From Dehalococcoidia bacterium (GTDB taxonomy: Bacteria > Chloroflexota > Dehalococcoidia > Dehalococcoidales > JAUXAP01): DNA of 56,992 nt. Where the stretch lies: contig JAUXAP010000004.1 of the NCBI GenBank assembly GCA_030619865.1, positions 1-56,992 of the forward strand, in the 5' to 3' direction. A model generated the notes under the pieces. That model was given only the letters and a program-made list of their open reading frames with translations, was not told the origin of the DNA and did no database searches. Positions within the stretch are counted from its first letter, which is position 1. Each line of letters opens with the position of its first letter. The position numbers were made by a program, and so were the translations under genes. Below are positions 7,568 to 16,667 of this stretch, one piece after another.

Positions 7568-7582
7568 CAACAAGCTAAATTG
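7568..7582 (-). repeat. Right 15-bp inverted repeat of the island
   Basis: Reads caacaagctaaattg on the plus strand, the exact reverse complement of 6105-6119. The adjoining gcatttcg (7560-7567) is shared with the third copy at 16615. Confidence 0.7.
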
Positions 7583-7673
7583 TAAAAAAACAGCTATCCT
7601 CTATAGTTACATTAGCTATGAAATTTGACCTGTTACAATTGAACAGTAGCAATGAGCAGCCTAGAGAAACAAA

Positions 7674-9515
7674 TTGACCCATCTCAATGACATACTGCAT
7701 AAGGTTACCAAGCCCGCTCGCTATACCGGTGGCGAGTGGAATAGCGTTGTCAAAGATTGGGACAAAACCCCTATCAAGATAGCCCTTGCCTACCCTGATT
7801 TATATGAAATAGGCATGTCTAACATGGCTTTGCCTATCCTCTACGACCTACTTAATAGCCAGCCGGATGTTCTGGCCGAAAGGGTCTACGCCCCGTGGGT
7901 AGATATGGAAGCAGTAACGCGCTCAGAAGGTATCCCCCTGTTTAGCCTTGAATCCAAGCACCCACTAAAGGATTTTGATATTATCGGTTTCTCCCTAGGC
8001 TATGAACTCACCTATACCAATGTATTGAATATGCTTGACCTAGCTCAAATACCAGTCCTAGCCTCAGAGAGGAATGATTCCCACCCAGTAGTAATAGCCG
8101 GCGGTAGCTGCGCACTCAACCCTGAGCCTATGGCCGACTTTATTGACTTTTTCGCAATTGGGGACGGAGAAGAAGTGCTGCTTGAGTTACTTGATAGCTT
8201 CCGAGATTGGAAAAGACAGGGCAAGGAAGCCTCCAAAAAACAACTATTGCACCAAGTGGCTACTATCCCTGGCATCTATGTACCTAGCCTATATCAAGTG
8301 GAATACCAAGCCAACGGTTTATTTAAAAGCATTGCCCCCACTGTGACTCAAGCTCAACCTAGCATTCAACGGCGACTGGTGACCAAGCTGCCTCCTCCGG
8401 TCACTAAACCAGTAGTTCCTTACATTGAGGTAATTCACGACCGTGGGGCAATAGAGATTCAGCGGGGTTGTGGCCGTGGCTGCCGTTTCTGCCAGGCAGG
8501 GACTATATATCGCCCGGTGCGCGAGCGCCCTCAGCCGGAAGTGCTTCAAGCAGTAGCAGAGCTTATTAATAACTGCGGTTACAATGAGATATCTTTAGTT
8601 TCATTAAGCACCAGTGACTACCCTGAAATTGACAAGCTGGTAGCTAGCTTATTCCACCGTTATCAAAACTATAATCTTGTCCTATCACTGCCCAGCCTCC
8701 GCATTGATAGCTCCTCAGTAAAATTGGTGGACTCTCTTCCCTCCCACAGGAAGACAGGGCTCACCTTCGCTCCGGAAGCAGGAAGCGAGAGACTACGACG
8801 AATCATAAATAAGAACACCCATGAAGATGAAATCCTAGAAACGACTGCCACCGCGTTTGATAGGGGTTGGACAAGCCTCAAGCTATATTTCATGCTCGGC
8901 TTGCCCACAGAAACCATTGACGATATAGGGGACATCGTTCAACTAGTAAACAAGATTCGCTCATTGGGCAGAAAAGCTAAAGGGCGAAGACCCCAGCTAA
9001 GAATCAGCCTATCCACCTTTGTCCCTAAACCGCATACGCCCTTTCAGTGGGTAGCCCAAGAAAGTGAACAAGGGTTAAGCTCTAAACATGAACTCCTTAA
9101 GCAGGGGTTGCGCCAAAAAGGGATAAGGCTATCCTGGCAAGACCCTAAGGTCAGCCTGCTTGAGGCAGCATTATCACGAGGAGATAGGCGGTTAGGTAAG
9201 GTTATCTATCGGGCCTGGGAGCTGGGCTGCACCTTTGATGCCTGGAATGAACACTTTAACTACGAAAACTGGTCTCGCGCTTTTGAAGAGGCCGGTCTTG
9301 AACCCGGCTTCTATGCCCAACGGGAACGCTCCCTAGACGAACTCCTCCCCTGGGCTCATATTGATGTGGGGGTAACTTCTGCTTTCCTGCAGCGAGAATA
9401 TCAGCGTGCTTTAGAGGGTAAAGAAACCCTTGACTGCCGTCATCAAGCTTGTAATGTCTGCGGACTGGAACACTGGCAACCAGATTGTCAACAAAAGCAT
9501 CGGAGACTCAGCTAA
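7674..9515 (+). CDS. TIGR03960-type B12-binding radical SAM protein
   Basis: A 613-residue protein of the uncharacterised radical SAM fusion family TIGR03960. The N-terminal third has the B12-binding-like fold ([24 protein letters not shown]). The SAM domain carries the cluster motif CGRGCRFC near residue 265-272, and the tail ends in a conserved Cys-rich segment ([18 protein letters not shown]). In many anaerobes this family is fused or adjacent to TIGR03936 and ribosomal genes, which is not seen here. The start is a TTG at 7674 with only a weak purine stretch upstream; no ATG is available in frame before the homology. The 3' end overlaps the convergent gyrA end by eight bases. Confidence 0.88.
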   Translation: MTHLNDILHKVTKPARYTGGEWNSVVKDWDKTPIKIALAYPDLYEIGMSNMALPILYDLLNSQPDVLAERVYAPWVDMEAVTRSEGIPLFSLESKHPLKDFDIIGFSLGYELTYTNVLNMLDLAQIPVLASERNDSHPVVIAGGSCALNPEPMADFIDFFAIGDGEEVLLELLDSFRDWKRQGKEASKKQLLHQVATIPGIYVPSLYQVEYQANGLFKSIAPTVTQAQPSIQRRLVTKLPPPVTKPVVPYIEVIHDRGAIEIQRGCGRGCRFCQAGTIYRPVRERPQPEVLQAVAELINNCGYNEISLVSLSTSDYPEIDKLVASLFHRYQNYNLVLSLPSLRIDSSSVKLVDSLPSHRKTGLTFAPEAGSERLRRIINKNTHEDEILETTATAFDRGWTSLKLYFMLGLPTETIDDIGDIVQLVNKIRSLGRKAKGRRPQLRISLSTFVPKPHTPFQWVAQESEQGLSSKHELLKQGLRQKGIRLSWQDPKVSLLEAALSRGDRRLGKVIYRAWELGCTFDAWNEHFNYENWSRAFEEAGLEPGFYAQRERSLDELLPWAHIDVGVTSAFLQREYQRALEGKETLDCRHQACNVCGLEHWQPDCQQKHRRLS

Positions 9516-11946
9516 AGCAGGCGATAGCCACCACCTTATCACCACTACCAAGCCTCATCAACCTCACTCCCTGAGTGCTCCTACCCTGAACGGTAATACC
9601 TTGTTTGGAGTCTTTTTCCTTCACTGGAGTACGGGTAACAATGCCATCAGCAGATATAATCATTATCTGTTGAGACTGAAAAACGACCTTAGCCCCAGTA
9701 ACCTTACCTGTTTGCTCAGTAATCTTAAAGGTTCTGATTCCACCGCCAGCCCGATGTTGCTGTGGATAGTTTTTAACTGGGGTGAGCTTACCGAAGCCAC
9801 CGCTGGTAACTATTAACAGGAAGGCATCGGGCTGAACAATATCCATACTAACCAGCCGGTCATCAGGGGCCAAGCGGATTCCCCTCACCCCACCACTGGT
9901 TCTAGAGCTAGCTCTTAACTCAGATACAGCAAACCTGATTGATTGTCCCTTTTGAGTCACTAATATGGTATCATCCTGCTTAGTAGCTAAACAGGCTGCC
10001 ACCAACTCATCCTCTGCCTCCAAATCCATAGCGATAAGTCCACTACTCCGCACTGAAGCAAATTTATCGGCAGCCGTCTTCTTTATTTCCCCTCGGCAAG
10101 TAGCCATCAATAAATAGCTCTCCGGGTGAAAATCAGTAAGGGCTACCATGGCTGTAACTGTCTCTTTCTCAGCAACCGGGAAGAGATTGACCACTGCCGT
10201 CCCTTTAGCTAACCGGGAGCTGTCAGGAGGGATTTCATAACACTTTATAGAGAAGACCCTGCCCCGATTAGTGAAGAACAGCAAGTTATCATGGGTATCA
10301 GTCACAGTAAGAAGCATCACTGCATCTTCTTCTCTGGTTGGCATACCCTTAATACCCTTGCCCCCACGATGTTGTGGCGAGTAAAGACGCGATGGCACCC
10401 TTTTGACAAACCCCCTATTACTGAGTGTCACCGCCACCCTTTGATGGGGAATAAGGTCTTCCTCACGGAATTCTGTCACTCCCTCCTCACTTATCTCGGT
10501 TCGCCGCGGGTCACTGTATTCAGACTTTAATTCATCTACGTCTTCTTTTATCAGCACAAGTATCCTCTTAGGATTAGCCAGCAGGTCTTCCAGATAAGCA
10601 ATGGTTTTTAACACCTCGGTATACTCGTCAAGTATCTTGCGCCGCTCTAGATTAGCTAGTCGGCGTAATTGCATATCAAGGATAGCCTGTGCCTGGGCCT
10701 GGGATAAACTAAATTCGGCCATAAGGCTCTGGCGAGCTACCTCAGCCGTTTTAGATTTCCGAATAGTAGCAATCACCTTATCTATATTAGTTAAAGCAAT
10801 TTTGAGCCCTTCCAGGATATGTGCTCTCTGCTTAGCCCCTTTCAGCTCAAACCGAGATCGCCGAGTGATAACCTCCCGGCGGAAATTTATATAATACTGA
10901 AGCGCCTCTTTAAGGCTAATCACTTGAGGTTGACCATCAACCAGAGCCAGCATGTTAGCGAAGAAGGCTGATTGCATTGAGGTATATTTATACAGGTTGT
11001 TGAGCACCTGCTGCGACTGAGCTTCCCGCCTCAACTCAATGACAATACGCATCCCCTGACGGTCTGACTCATCACGGAGTTCACTGATTCCCCCAATCTT
11101 CTTATCCTTGACCAGTTCAGCTATTCTCCCCACCAAAGCCGCCTTATTCACTTGATAAGGAAGCTCAGTAATCACTATTTGGCGATGTCCAGTCCCTGAG
11201 GCACTCACCAAATGAGCCTTAGCCCTTACTACTATCCTGCCATGTCCGGTAGCATAAGCATTCTTAATCCCTTCCTGCCCCAGGATGATGCCAGCAGTAG
11301 GGAAATCAGGCCCTTTAATAAACTGGGTAAGTTCATCAATCGTAGCTTCAGGGTTATCAATAAGGTAGGAGATTGCGTCACATACTTCACCTAGGTTATG
11401 CGGAGGAATATTGGTCGCCATTCCCACTGCAATTCCAGAGCTACCATTAACCAGTAAATTGGGTAACCGCGTGGGTAGAACTGAAGGCTCCTTAAGGCTA
11501 TCATCAAAGTTGGGCATAAAGTCAACGGTATTCTTATCAATGTCAACCAACATTTGTTCAGCAATGCGAGACAGGCGCGCCTCAGTGTAACGCATAGCTG
11601 CTGGAGGGTCATTATCCACACTGCCAAAATTGCCCTGCCCATCAACCAGTACATATCGCATAGAGAAATCCTGTGCCATACGCACCATCGCATCATAAAC
11701 AGAGGCATCACCATGAGGATGGTATTTACCTAACACCTCACCAACGATACGGGCACTCTTCTTATGAGAGGTGGTATGCTTAAGCCCCAGTCCATCCATA
11801 GCATAAAGAATTCGCCGGTGTACCGGCTTTAACCCATCTCGCACATCGGGTAAGGCACGAGAAACGATGACGCTCATCGCGTAGTCAAGATAAGAGCTTC
11901 TCATCTCATCTTCTATATTTACCGGTTTAACTGTGCCTGAAATCAA
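9508..11946 (-). CDS. gyrA: DNA gyrase subunit A
   Basis: ATP-dependent type II topoisomerase subunit that breaks and rejoins DNA and wraps it for negative supercoiling, working with GyrB (not in this window). Visible features: N-terminal [25 protein letters not shown], catalytic Tyr at residue 120 in [10 protein letters not shown], and a C-terminal beta-pinwheel carrying a GyrA box that reads QHRGGKG in place of QRRGGKG. The box supports gyrase over topoisomerase IV. In the quinolone-pocket region the residue equivalent to E. coli Ser83 is Ala (GDASVYD), with the Asp retained. The start is TTG with GGAGG ten bases upstream, directly after the TPR gene's TAG, so the two are probably co-transcribed. 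Confidence 0.97.
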   Translation of the reverse strand: MISGTVKPVNIEDEMRSSYLDYAMSVIVSRALPDVRDGLKPVHRRILYAMDGLGLKHTTSHKKSARIVGEVLGKYHPHGDASVYDAMVRMAQDFSMRYVLVDGQGNFGSVDNDPPAAMRYTEARLSRIAEQMLVDIDKNTVDFMPNFDDSLKEPSVLPTRLPNLLVNGSSGIAVGMATNIPPHNLGEVCDAISYLIDNPEATIDELTQFIKGPDFPTAGIILGQEGIKNAYATGHGRIVVRAKAHLVSASGTGHRQIVITELPYQVNKAALVGRIAELVKDKKIGGISELRDESDRQGMRIVIELRREAQSQQVLNNLYKYTSMQSAFFANMLALVDGQPQVISLKEALQYYINFRREVITRRSRFELKGAKQRAHILEGLKIALTNIDKVIATIRKSKTAEVARQSLMAEFSLSQAQAQAILDMQLRRLANLERRKILDEYTEVLKTIAYLEDLLANPKRILVLIKEDVDELKSEYSDPRRTEISEEGVTEFREEDLIPHQRVAVTLSNRGFVKRVPSRLYSPQHRGGKGIKGMPTREEDAVMLLTVTDTHDNLLFFTNRGRVFSIKCYEIPPDSSRLAKGTAVVNLFPVAEKETVTAMVALTDFHPESYLLMATCRGEIKKTAADKFASVRSSGLIAMDLEAEDELVAACLATKQDDTILVTQKGQSIRFAVSELRASSRTSGGVRGIRLAPDDRLVSMDIVQPDAFLLIVTSGGFGKLTPVKNYPQQHRAGGGIRTFKITEQTGKVTGAKVVFQSQQIMIISADGIVTRTPVKEKDSKQGITVQGRSTQGVRLMRLGSGDKVVAIACFS

Positions 11947-11960
11947 TTTGCATTAACCTC

Positions 11961-12782
11961 CTATTCTTCGTCATTAGTACTTTCATCATCAATGTCAGGA
12001 GACTCTTCACGAAATACCTCTGTCTCCTCTCCACCTATTATGGTATAGCCGGGCTCCTCAGGTAATGCCCCCTCATACTCCAACTCACGCCTAATTATTC
12101 TATCACCAACATAAGGTCGAAGACCCCCAAACCCCTTTAAGGGGAAGGAAAGTAGCCCTGCCTGACTCGAGTCCTGATATACCTCTCTAATAATGACAGT
12201 TATCATCTCTTCTGTTGCGCTGACGATAGCTGCGGTATACTCATTGCCCCCCTTCATTAATTTAATAAGTCGCTGCCCATGCTTGGGTTCGACCTGTCCC
12301 AAATACTCCCCGCGGCAATTCTCCACTATCAAATTAGGCCCGTCTATCTTCAAATATACCCTATCACCAGCCACCGTTTTAGCCAGTATCTCCTGGGGCG
12401 CTAGGTGATGCAGGTTAATCACCCCAGCCTTCCCCATTTCCTCAATAAAATGCTGTGGCTCGACCTTACGAGAATCACCCTCTAAACTAACCAAGGCTTC
12501 CCCTAAATGGGATAACCGATGAAGATTTTTCTTAGCAATGGCATTGTAAGGGGCAAGTTCTAAAGCTCGGCTGTAGGCTTCCCTCGCCAGAGAGTATTCC
12601 CCTAGCTCCATATAGGCTCTACCCAAACGATTATAGGCATCGACATCATTAGGGAAGCTCTCTATTAGGCTCTTATTAGCCGCCACTGCCTCCCTCCACC
12701 GACCTTGCATAGCTAAGGCTATAGCCTGTTTGCTGGACCGACGTCTTAGCCTTGCCTGCTCCTCTTCCTGATATGATATCAT
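11961..12782 (-). CDS. Tetratricopeptide repeat protein
   Basis: A 273-residue protein with about two TPR units at residues 15-90 (QGRWREAVAANKSLIESFPN; AYNRLGRAYMELGEYSLAREAYSRALELAP). A middle domain of roughly 130 residues follows, rich in beta strands and unfamiliar to me, then an acidic tail (ESPDIDDESTNDEE). TPRs mediate protein binding. The start ATG directly follows the aspartate kinase TAG, so translation is likely coupled; its own stop forms part of the gyrA ribosome binding region. No enzymatic motif is visible. The repeated placement between lysC and gyrA suggests only shared transcription. Confidence 0.75.
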   Translation of the reverse strand: MISYQEEEQARLRRRSSKQAIALAMQGRWREAVAANKSLIESFPNDVDAYNRLGRAYMELGEYSLAREAYSRALELAPYNAIAKKNLHRLSHLGEALVSLEGDSRKVEPQHFIEEMGKAGVINLHHLAPQEILAKTVAGDRVYLKIDGPNLIVENCRGEYLGQVEPKHGQRLIKLMKGGNEYTAAIVSATEEMITVIIREVYQDSSQAGLLSFPLKGFGGLRPYVGDRIIRRELEYEGALPEEPGYTIIGGEETEVFREESPDIDDESTNDEE

Positions 12783-14003
12783 CTACTCTCCTCTTTCCAA
12801 CTCAAAAGCCTGGTGCAAAGCACGAACTGCATCCTTAACTCTATCTCCACTAATTATACAGGTTATTCTTATCTCCGAAGTAGTAATTAACTGGATGTTT
12901 ATATCTTTTTCACTGAGCACTCTAAACATCCTGGCCGCATAGCCGGGAGTATTTTGCATCCCCGGGCCGATAAGACTAACCGTACCCAACTTAGAATCGC
13001 TGACGCACTTTTTAGCCCCCATTGACTCAGCAATAGGTCTCACCAAACGTATTGCCTTACTCAACTGACTCCTAGCCACAGTAAAGGTTAAATCAGTGAT
13101 TTTCCCAAGGCCGGCATTCTGAACAATAGTATCTACACTGATACCTGCCTTAGCCAGAGACTCAAAAATAGCGGCAGCAATGCCAGGTCGGTCAGGAACA
13201 CCAACCACGGCTATCTTTGCCACATTAAGGTCATGAGCTATACCCCTCACTTTATTTCGCACTTCCATAGATGCTCCTCCATAAATTAATGTACCCGAAC
13301 TTTGAGTGAAGCTAGAGGCTACCAAAATAGGAATATTAAATAGCTCCCCCAGCTCAACCGCCCGGGGGTGCATCACCCTAGCCCCATAGCTTGCCAGCTC
13401 CATCATCTCTTCATAGCCAATCTCTGATAGCCGTTGTGCCTCAGGAACAAGGCGCGGGTCAGCGGTATAGACACCCTCAACATCAGTGTATATCTGGCAT
13501 ATTTCCGCCCCCAAGCTAGCTGCCAGAGCTACGGCTGTAGTATCAGAACCACCCCGCCCTAAGGTGGTTATATTCATCTCCTCAGTAACCCCCTGAAAGC
13601 CAGCCACAATGACAATATTCCCCTTATCTAACTCTCTAATTATTCGCTCGGGGTCAACCTCCACAATACGAGCCTGGCTATAGACGGCATCGGTCCGTAT
13701 CCCAGCCTGGGCTCCACTAAGGCTAATCGCCTCATAACCCATAGCCTCCAGTGCCATCGTTAGCAAGGTGCTGGAAACAATCTCACCGGTGGACAAAAGA
13801 ACATCAAGCTCCCTGTTGTCAGGCTGCTTACTAACCTGGTAAGCCAGCTTGATTAGCTCATCGGTGGTATCCCCCATAGCCGAGACCACTACCACCACCT
13901 GGTCACCCTTATCCTTAGCCTGGGCTATGCGCTGAGCCACATTCTTAATCTTCTCCGCATCCGCCACCGACGAACCGCCATATTTTTGAACAATTAGCGC
14001 CAC
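12783..14003 (-). CDS. lysC: Aspartate kinase
   Basis: Phosphorylates aspartate, the entry step to lysine, threonine and methionine. The N-terminal KYGGSSVA motif, the catalytic kinase core (GFQGVTEEMNITTLGRGGSDTTAVALAA) and a C-terminal pair of ACT domains (about residues 265-406) for allosteric control are all clear. Length of 406 matches the monofunctional class. It follows the phosphoglycerate-mutase-like gene with a six-base gap and ends TAG-ATG into the TPR gene. The neighbour is probably a homoserine kinase, which would put two steps of threonine synthesis together. Confidence 0.95.
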   Translation of the reverse strand: MALIVQKYGGSSVADAEKIKNVAQRIAQAKDKGDQVVVVVSAMGDTTDELIKLAYQVSKQPDNRELDVLLSTGEIVSSTLLTMALEAMGYEAISLSGAQAGIRTDAVYSQARIVEVDPERIIRELDKGNIVIVAGFQGVTEEMNITTLGRGGSDTTAVALAASLGAEICQIYTDVEGVYTADPRLVPEAQRLSEIGYEEMMELASYGARVMHPRAVELGELFNIPILVASSFTQSSGTLIYGGASMEVRNKVRGIAHDLNVAKIAVVGVPDRPGIAAAIFESLAKAGISVDTIVQNAGLGKITDLTFTVARSQLSKAIRLVRPIAESMGAKKCVSDSKLGTVSLIGPGMQNTPGYAARMFRVLSEKDINIQLITTSEIRITCIISGDRVKDAVRALHQAFELERGE

Positions 14004-14009
14004 TTTTTA

Positions 14010-15197
14010 CTACATCCTTACTAGTCTACTCATAATAGTATATCCTGACTCAATAAAAAAGCCAGTATTTTTTGCCTCAGCCTCAGTGAATCTCCTCGCT
14101 CCGTTAGGGGTAAACCCCGCTCCCCACAGCATAAATGGGACGGGGTCATCAGTATGAGTCTGAATCTTGATCGGCGTTGAATGGTCGGGCATAATTAATA
14201 CCTGAAGGTCACCTGGTTGCCAACGGCGAAGCTGGTTAACGATTTCTCTATCCACTCTCTGGATAACCTCTACTTTATCATCAATTAAGCCAGCATGAGC
14301 CGCCTCATCCGTCGCTTCAACATGGATGACTACCAAATCATATTCTTTTAGTGCCACCAAGGCTCCGGCTGCCTGGGCGGTAAAATCATTGTCCATACCA
14401 TCTTTCACCCCCGGTATATCTAGCACCTCCATCTCTATAATTCGGGCCAAGCCCCGGATAATATCCACCGCCGATGTCACTGCCCCACTAAGACCATAAA
14501 TCTTTTTGAAAGCAGGTATATCAGACAACTGGCCACTGCCCCAGAAGAGCCATATCATTGTGGCTGGTATCTCACCTCGAGACCTCCGATCTACATTCAC
14601 CGGATGATTTTGGAGCACCGCTTCTGAGCGTTTCATCAGGTCTCGCAAGAGGTCGCTCCCCGGACCTTTGGGCAGAAAATCTTTTATCGATTTATTCGGG
14701 ATATCATGCGGGGGAGTACAAGTAGCCAAAAGGGTATCCTCTCGTCCTTTTATCTTGCAGATGTGCCGATAGCTGACGCCGGGGTAAAAGTGCACCGTAT
14801 CGCTACCCAGCTCCTCCTCTAGAGCAGCCACAAGCTGATGAGCCTCCTCAGTACTAATTTGACCCGAGTTAAAGCTCCACATTTTGCCGTCACGAACAGC
14901 GGTTAAATTGCAGCGGAAAACAGCGTCGCCAGCATCAATATTAATGCCCATGCCCCTGGCTTCAATAGCTGCCCGCGCTGGATAACGGACCGTTGGGTCA
15001 TAACCAAGTACTGATATACAGGCGCAGGAACTGCTAGGTTCCAACCCAGGTGGTATGGTGCGGATAAGTCCCAGAGTACTTTCCTGTGCCATAGCATCCA
15101 GATTTGGAGTTTGAGCCAGCTCCAGGCAGGTCTTGCTCCCACGCTCAGGTAGTGGCCAGCCAGAGGCACCATCAATTATCAAAACGCAATGTTTCAT
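14010..15197 (-). CDS. Archaeal-type phosphoglycerate mutase family protein, probable homoserine kinase
   Basis: Member of the alkaline-phosphatase superfamily branch that includes archaeal cofactor-independent phosphoglycerate mutase (ApgM). Motifs seen: N-terminal IIDGASGWPLPE metal-binding Asp, a Ser-rich nucleophile region before CACISVLGYDP, HVEATDEAAHAG and MPDHSTP metal ligands near the C-terminus. Length is 395. A subfamily of these proteins (TIGR02535) is proposed to act as homoserine kinase in organisms lacking ThrB, based on linkage to threonine-pathway genes. Direct linkage to aspartate kinase here favours that role; phosphoglycerate mutase remains the alternative. The ATG at 15197 is preferred over the adjoining TTG. 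It ends TAG-TAA. Confidence 0.8.
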   Translation of the reverse strand: MKHCVLIIDGASGWPLPERGSKTCLELAQTPNLDAMAQESTLGLIRTIPPGLEPSSSCACISVLGYDPTVRYPARAAIEARGMGINIDAGDAVFRCNLTAVRDGKMWSFNSGQISTEEAHQLVAALEEELGSDTVHFYPGVSYRHICKIKGREDTLLATCTPPHDIPNKSIKDFLPKGPGSDLLRDLMKRSEAVLQNHPVNVDRRSRGEIPATMIWLFWGSGQLSDIPAFKKIYGLSGAVTSAVDIIRGLARIIEMEVLDIPGVKDGMDNDFTAQAAGALVALKEYDLVVIHVEATDEAAHAGLIDDKVEVIQRVDREIVNQLRRWQPGDLQVLIMPDHSTPIKIQTHTDDPVPFMLWGAGFTPNGARRFTEAEAKNTGFFIESGYTIMSRLVRM

Positions 15198-15261
15198 CAA
15201 TTTCCACCACTAGTTTACAATAGTTGCCGAAGAGATTAAATCCACTTATAATACCAACTAT

Positions 15262-15339
<78 letters not shown>

Positions 15340-15345
15340 GTAATC

Positions 15346-16134
15346 TTATTTTTGAACCCTCTTCTTCGCCTCTTCCCAAAGAGCGTTTTGCTCATCAAAG
15401 GATAGTTCGCCAAAGTTCACCCCACGCTGGCGGCACACCTCCTCCATATAAGAGAAACGGCGGTAAAACCGCTTATTGGCCTCTCTCAGTGCTGCCTCTG
15501 AGTCAATCCCTACCCGGCGGGCAATGTTAGCCAGGGTAAAGAGCAAGTCGCCAAACTCTTGCGCTTTTCGTTCCTGACTTTCGGCTCGTTTAAGTTCACT
15601 AACCTCCTCAGCCAGCTTGTCAATAACACCGTCAATATCCTCCCAGTCAAAGCCAACCCGAGCCACCCGGCTTTGAACTCCTTGACTATAACTTAATGCC
15701 GGCAGTTGCTTGGGCACATTGTCCAGCATAGAGACATCAGCCCCCCTCTCCTTCTTCTTGAGAGCTTCCCAGTTAACCAGCACCTCCTCAGCATCCTTGA
15801 CCTTAAGTGAACCAAAGACATGGGGATGGCGTTGGATTAGCTTGGTGCTAATGTTTTTTATTACATCCCCTATCTCAAACTCGCCCGCCTCAGCCGCAAT
15901 CTGAGCATGGAGCACAATTTGCATCAGCAGGTCACCTAATTCCTCACCAAGCCTCTCTGTATCCCCCTCATCAAGAGTCTCCAGCACCTCATAGCACTCC
16001 TCCAGCAAATTATCTCGCAACGAGGCATGCGTCTGCTGCCTATCCCAAGGGCAACCATCAGGGGCTCGCAGTCTGGCAATAATATCCACCAGAGCAGCAA
16101 AGTTACTCAGGTCCTGTGATAAAGACAAAGCCAC
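15346..16134 (-). CDS. mazG: Nucleoside triphosphate pyrophosphohydrolase MazG
   Basis: Hydrolyses NTPs to NMP and pyrophosphate, a house-cleaning function. Two tandem MazG domains are visible: the first with LRAPDGCPWDRQQTHASLR and the acidic helix EELGDLLMQIVLHAQIAAE, the second with EEVSELKRAE followed by QEFGDLLFTLANIARR. The length of 262 matches the E. coli-type protein. The C-terminus FDEQNALWEEAKKRVQK is the usual end. It is transcribed on the minus strand and its 3' end lies seven bases from the tRNA-Pro 3' end (convergent). Confidence 0.95.
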   Translation of the reverse strand: MALSLSQDLSNFAALVDIIARLRAPDGCPWDRQQTHASLRDNLLEECYEVLETLDEGDTERLGEELGDLLMQIVLHAQIAAEAGEFEIGDVIKNISTKLIQRHPHVFGSLKVKDAEEVLVNWEALKKKERGADVSMLDNVPKQLPALSYSQGVQSRVARVGFDWEDIDGVIDKLAEEVSELKRAESQERKAQEFGDLLFTLANIARRVGIDSEAALREANKRFYRRFSYMEEVCRQRGVNFGELSFDEQNALWEEAKKRVQK

Positions 16135-16203
16135 CTCCTTATTACCTCAAATTATATAGGCTAGTCTGTAATTAGACAAATGAGGAAATTTCACCTTAGA
16201 TAG

Positions 16204-16231
16204 AGAGGGTAGATTTCTGATTCTACCCTCT
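16204..16231. terminator. Strong hairpin downstream of the SNase-like gene
   Basis: AGAGGGTAGA (16204-16213) pairs perfectly with TCTACCCTCT (16222-16231) around an eight-base loop. It lies past the stop of the minus-strand SNase-like gene and before mazG. There is no clean T-run on either side, so a factor-independent terminator is likely but not certain. Confidence 0.5.
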
Positions 16232-16267
16232 ATCAATATCTAGCCAATCTCAGTAGCATTGAAGAAG

Positions 16268-16543
16268 TTACTGCCCATAGCCATACCGTATCATAATATC
16301 GTTAACGTTTGTGCTGTTTAGCCATACTTCTGCAAGAGTTCGCCCATATGAGTCAATAGCTACTTGTTCATAGGTGATACGCTTATTTGGAATGAGGCTT
16401 TCCAATATAGTCTTTGCTCGTTGCCCACGTGACGTGCTTATAGGTGGAGCGCTTACTCGAGTAAGGCGTATTCGGACCTCCGTGTTAGTGACAAATGTAT
16501 CACCGTCTATGACAAGAACACAGATTGCACTTTGTTTAACCAT
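16268..16543 (-). CDS. Mini staphylococcal-nuclease-like (TNase) domain protein
   Basis: The 91-residue protein keeps the SNase fold landmarks VIDGDTF, RIRLTRVSAP, a G-x-x-A-K helix start and DSYGRTLAEVW (the Arg matches catalytic Arg87 of staphylococcal nuclease). The segment equivalent to the catalytic VDTPE strand reads VSAPPI, so the metal-binding Asp and the Glu43 general base are missing, and the last helix of the domain is absent. There is no signal peptide. Catalysis is therefore doubtful; nucleic-acid binding is possible. ATG at 16543 with GGGAGGTGG upstream and a fully consensus promoter. It sits between mazG and fmt with one copy of the island repeat. Confidence 0.7.
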   Translation of the reverse strand: MVKQSAICVLVIDGDTFVTNTEVRIRLTRVSAPPISTSRGQRAKTILESLIPNKRITYEQVAIDSYGRTLAEVWLNSTNVNDIMIRYGYGQ

Positions 16544-16564
16544 AATCCACCTCCCTTAATGCGA

Positions 16565-16592
16565 ATTATACTATTCTAATAGGTAGTGTCAA
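16565..16592 (-). promoter_or_regulatory. Consensus sigma70 promoter of the SNase-like gene
   Basis: On the minus strand TTGACA (16592-16587), a 16-base spacer, then TATAAT (16570-16565). Both hexamers are perfect. The ribosome binding site and ATG of the SNase-like gene follow within 25 bases. Confidence 0.7.
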
Positions 16593-16614
16593 GATATGGT
16601 TGGCAATACAATGA

Positions 16615-16631
16615 GCATTTCGCAACAAGCT
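16615..16631. repeat. Third copy of the island repeat
   Basis: gcatttcgcaacaagct is identical to 7560-7576 and shares nine bases with the left island end at 6105. It lies just upstream of the SNase-like promoter and beyond the fmt 3' end. No matching partner was found on the mazG side. Confidence 0.55.
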
Positions 16632-16667
16632 GAAATGGGGACCATCGTTAAAAAGGGAAATAGTTAG

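Larger units (their letters stand above)
6105..7582. mobile_element. Accessory island bounded by 15-bp inverted repeats (transposase remnant plus TA-like pair)
   Basis: The sequence caatttagcttgttg at 6105-6119 is repeated in perfect inverted orientation as caacaagctaaattg at 7568-7582. Between them lie a transposase C-terminal remnant, three hairpins, two consensus-like promoters and a Panacea-type two-gene module; all neighbours outside are ordinary single-copy genes. A closely related repeat (gcatttcgcaacaagct) recurs at 16615-16631 beside another small accessory gene. The arrangement fits a small transposable or insertion-derived cassette. No target-site duplication could be confirmed by eye and no intact transposase is present, so mobility would have to be in trans or past. 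Confidence 0.55.
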
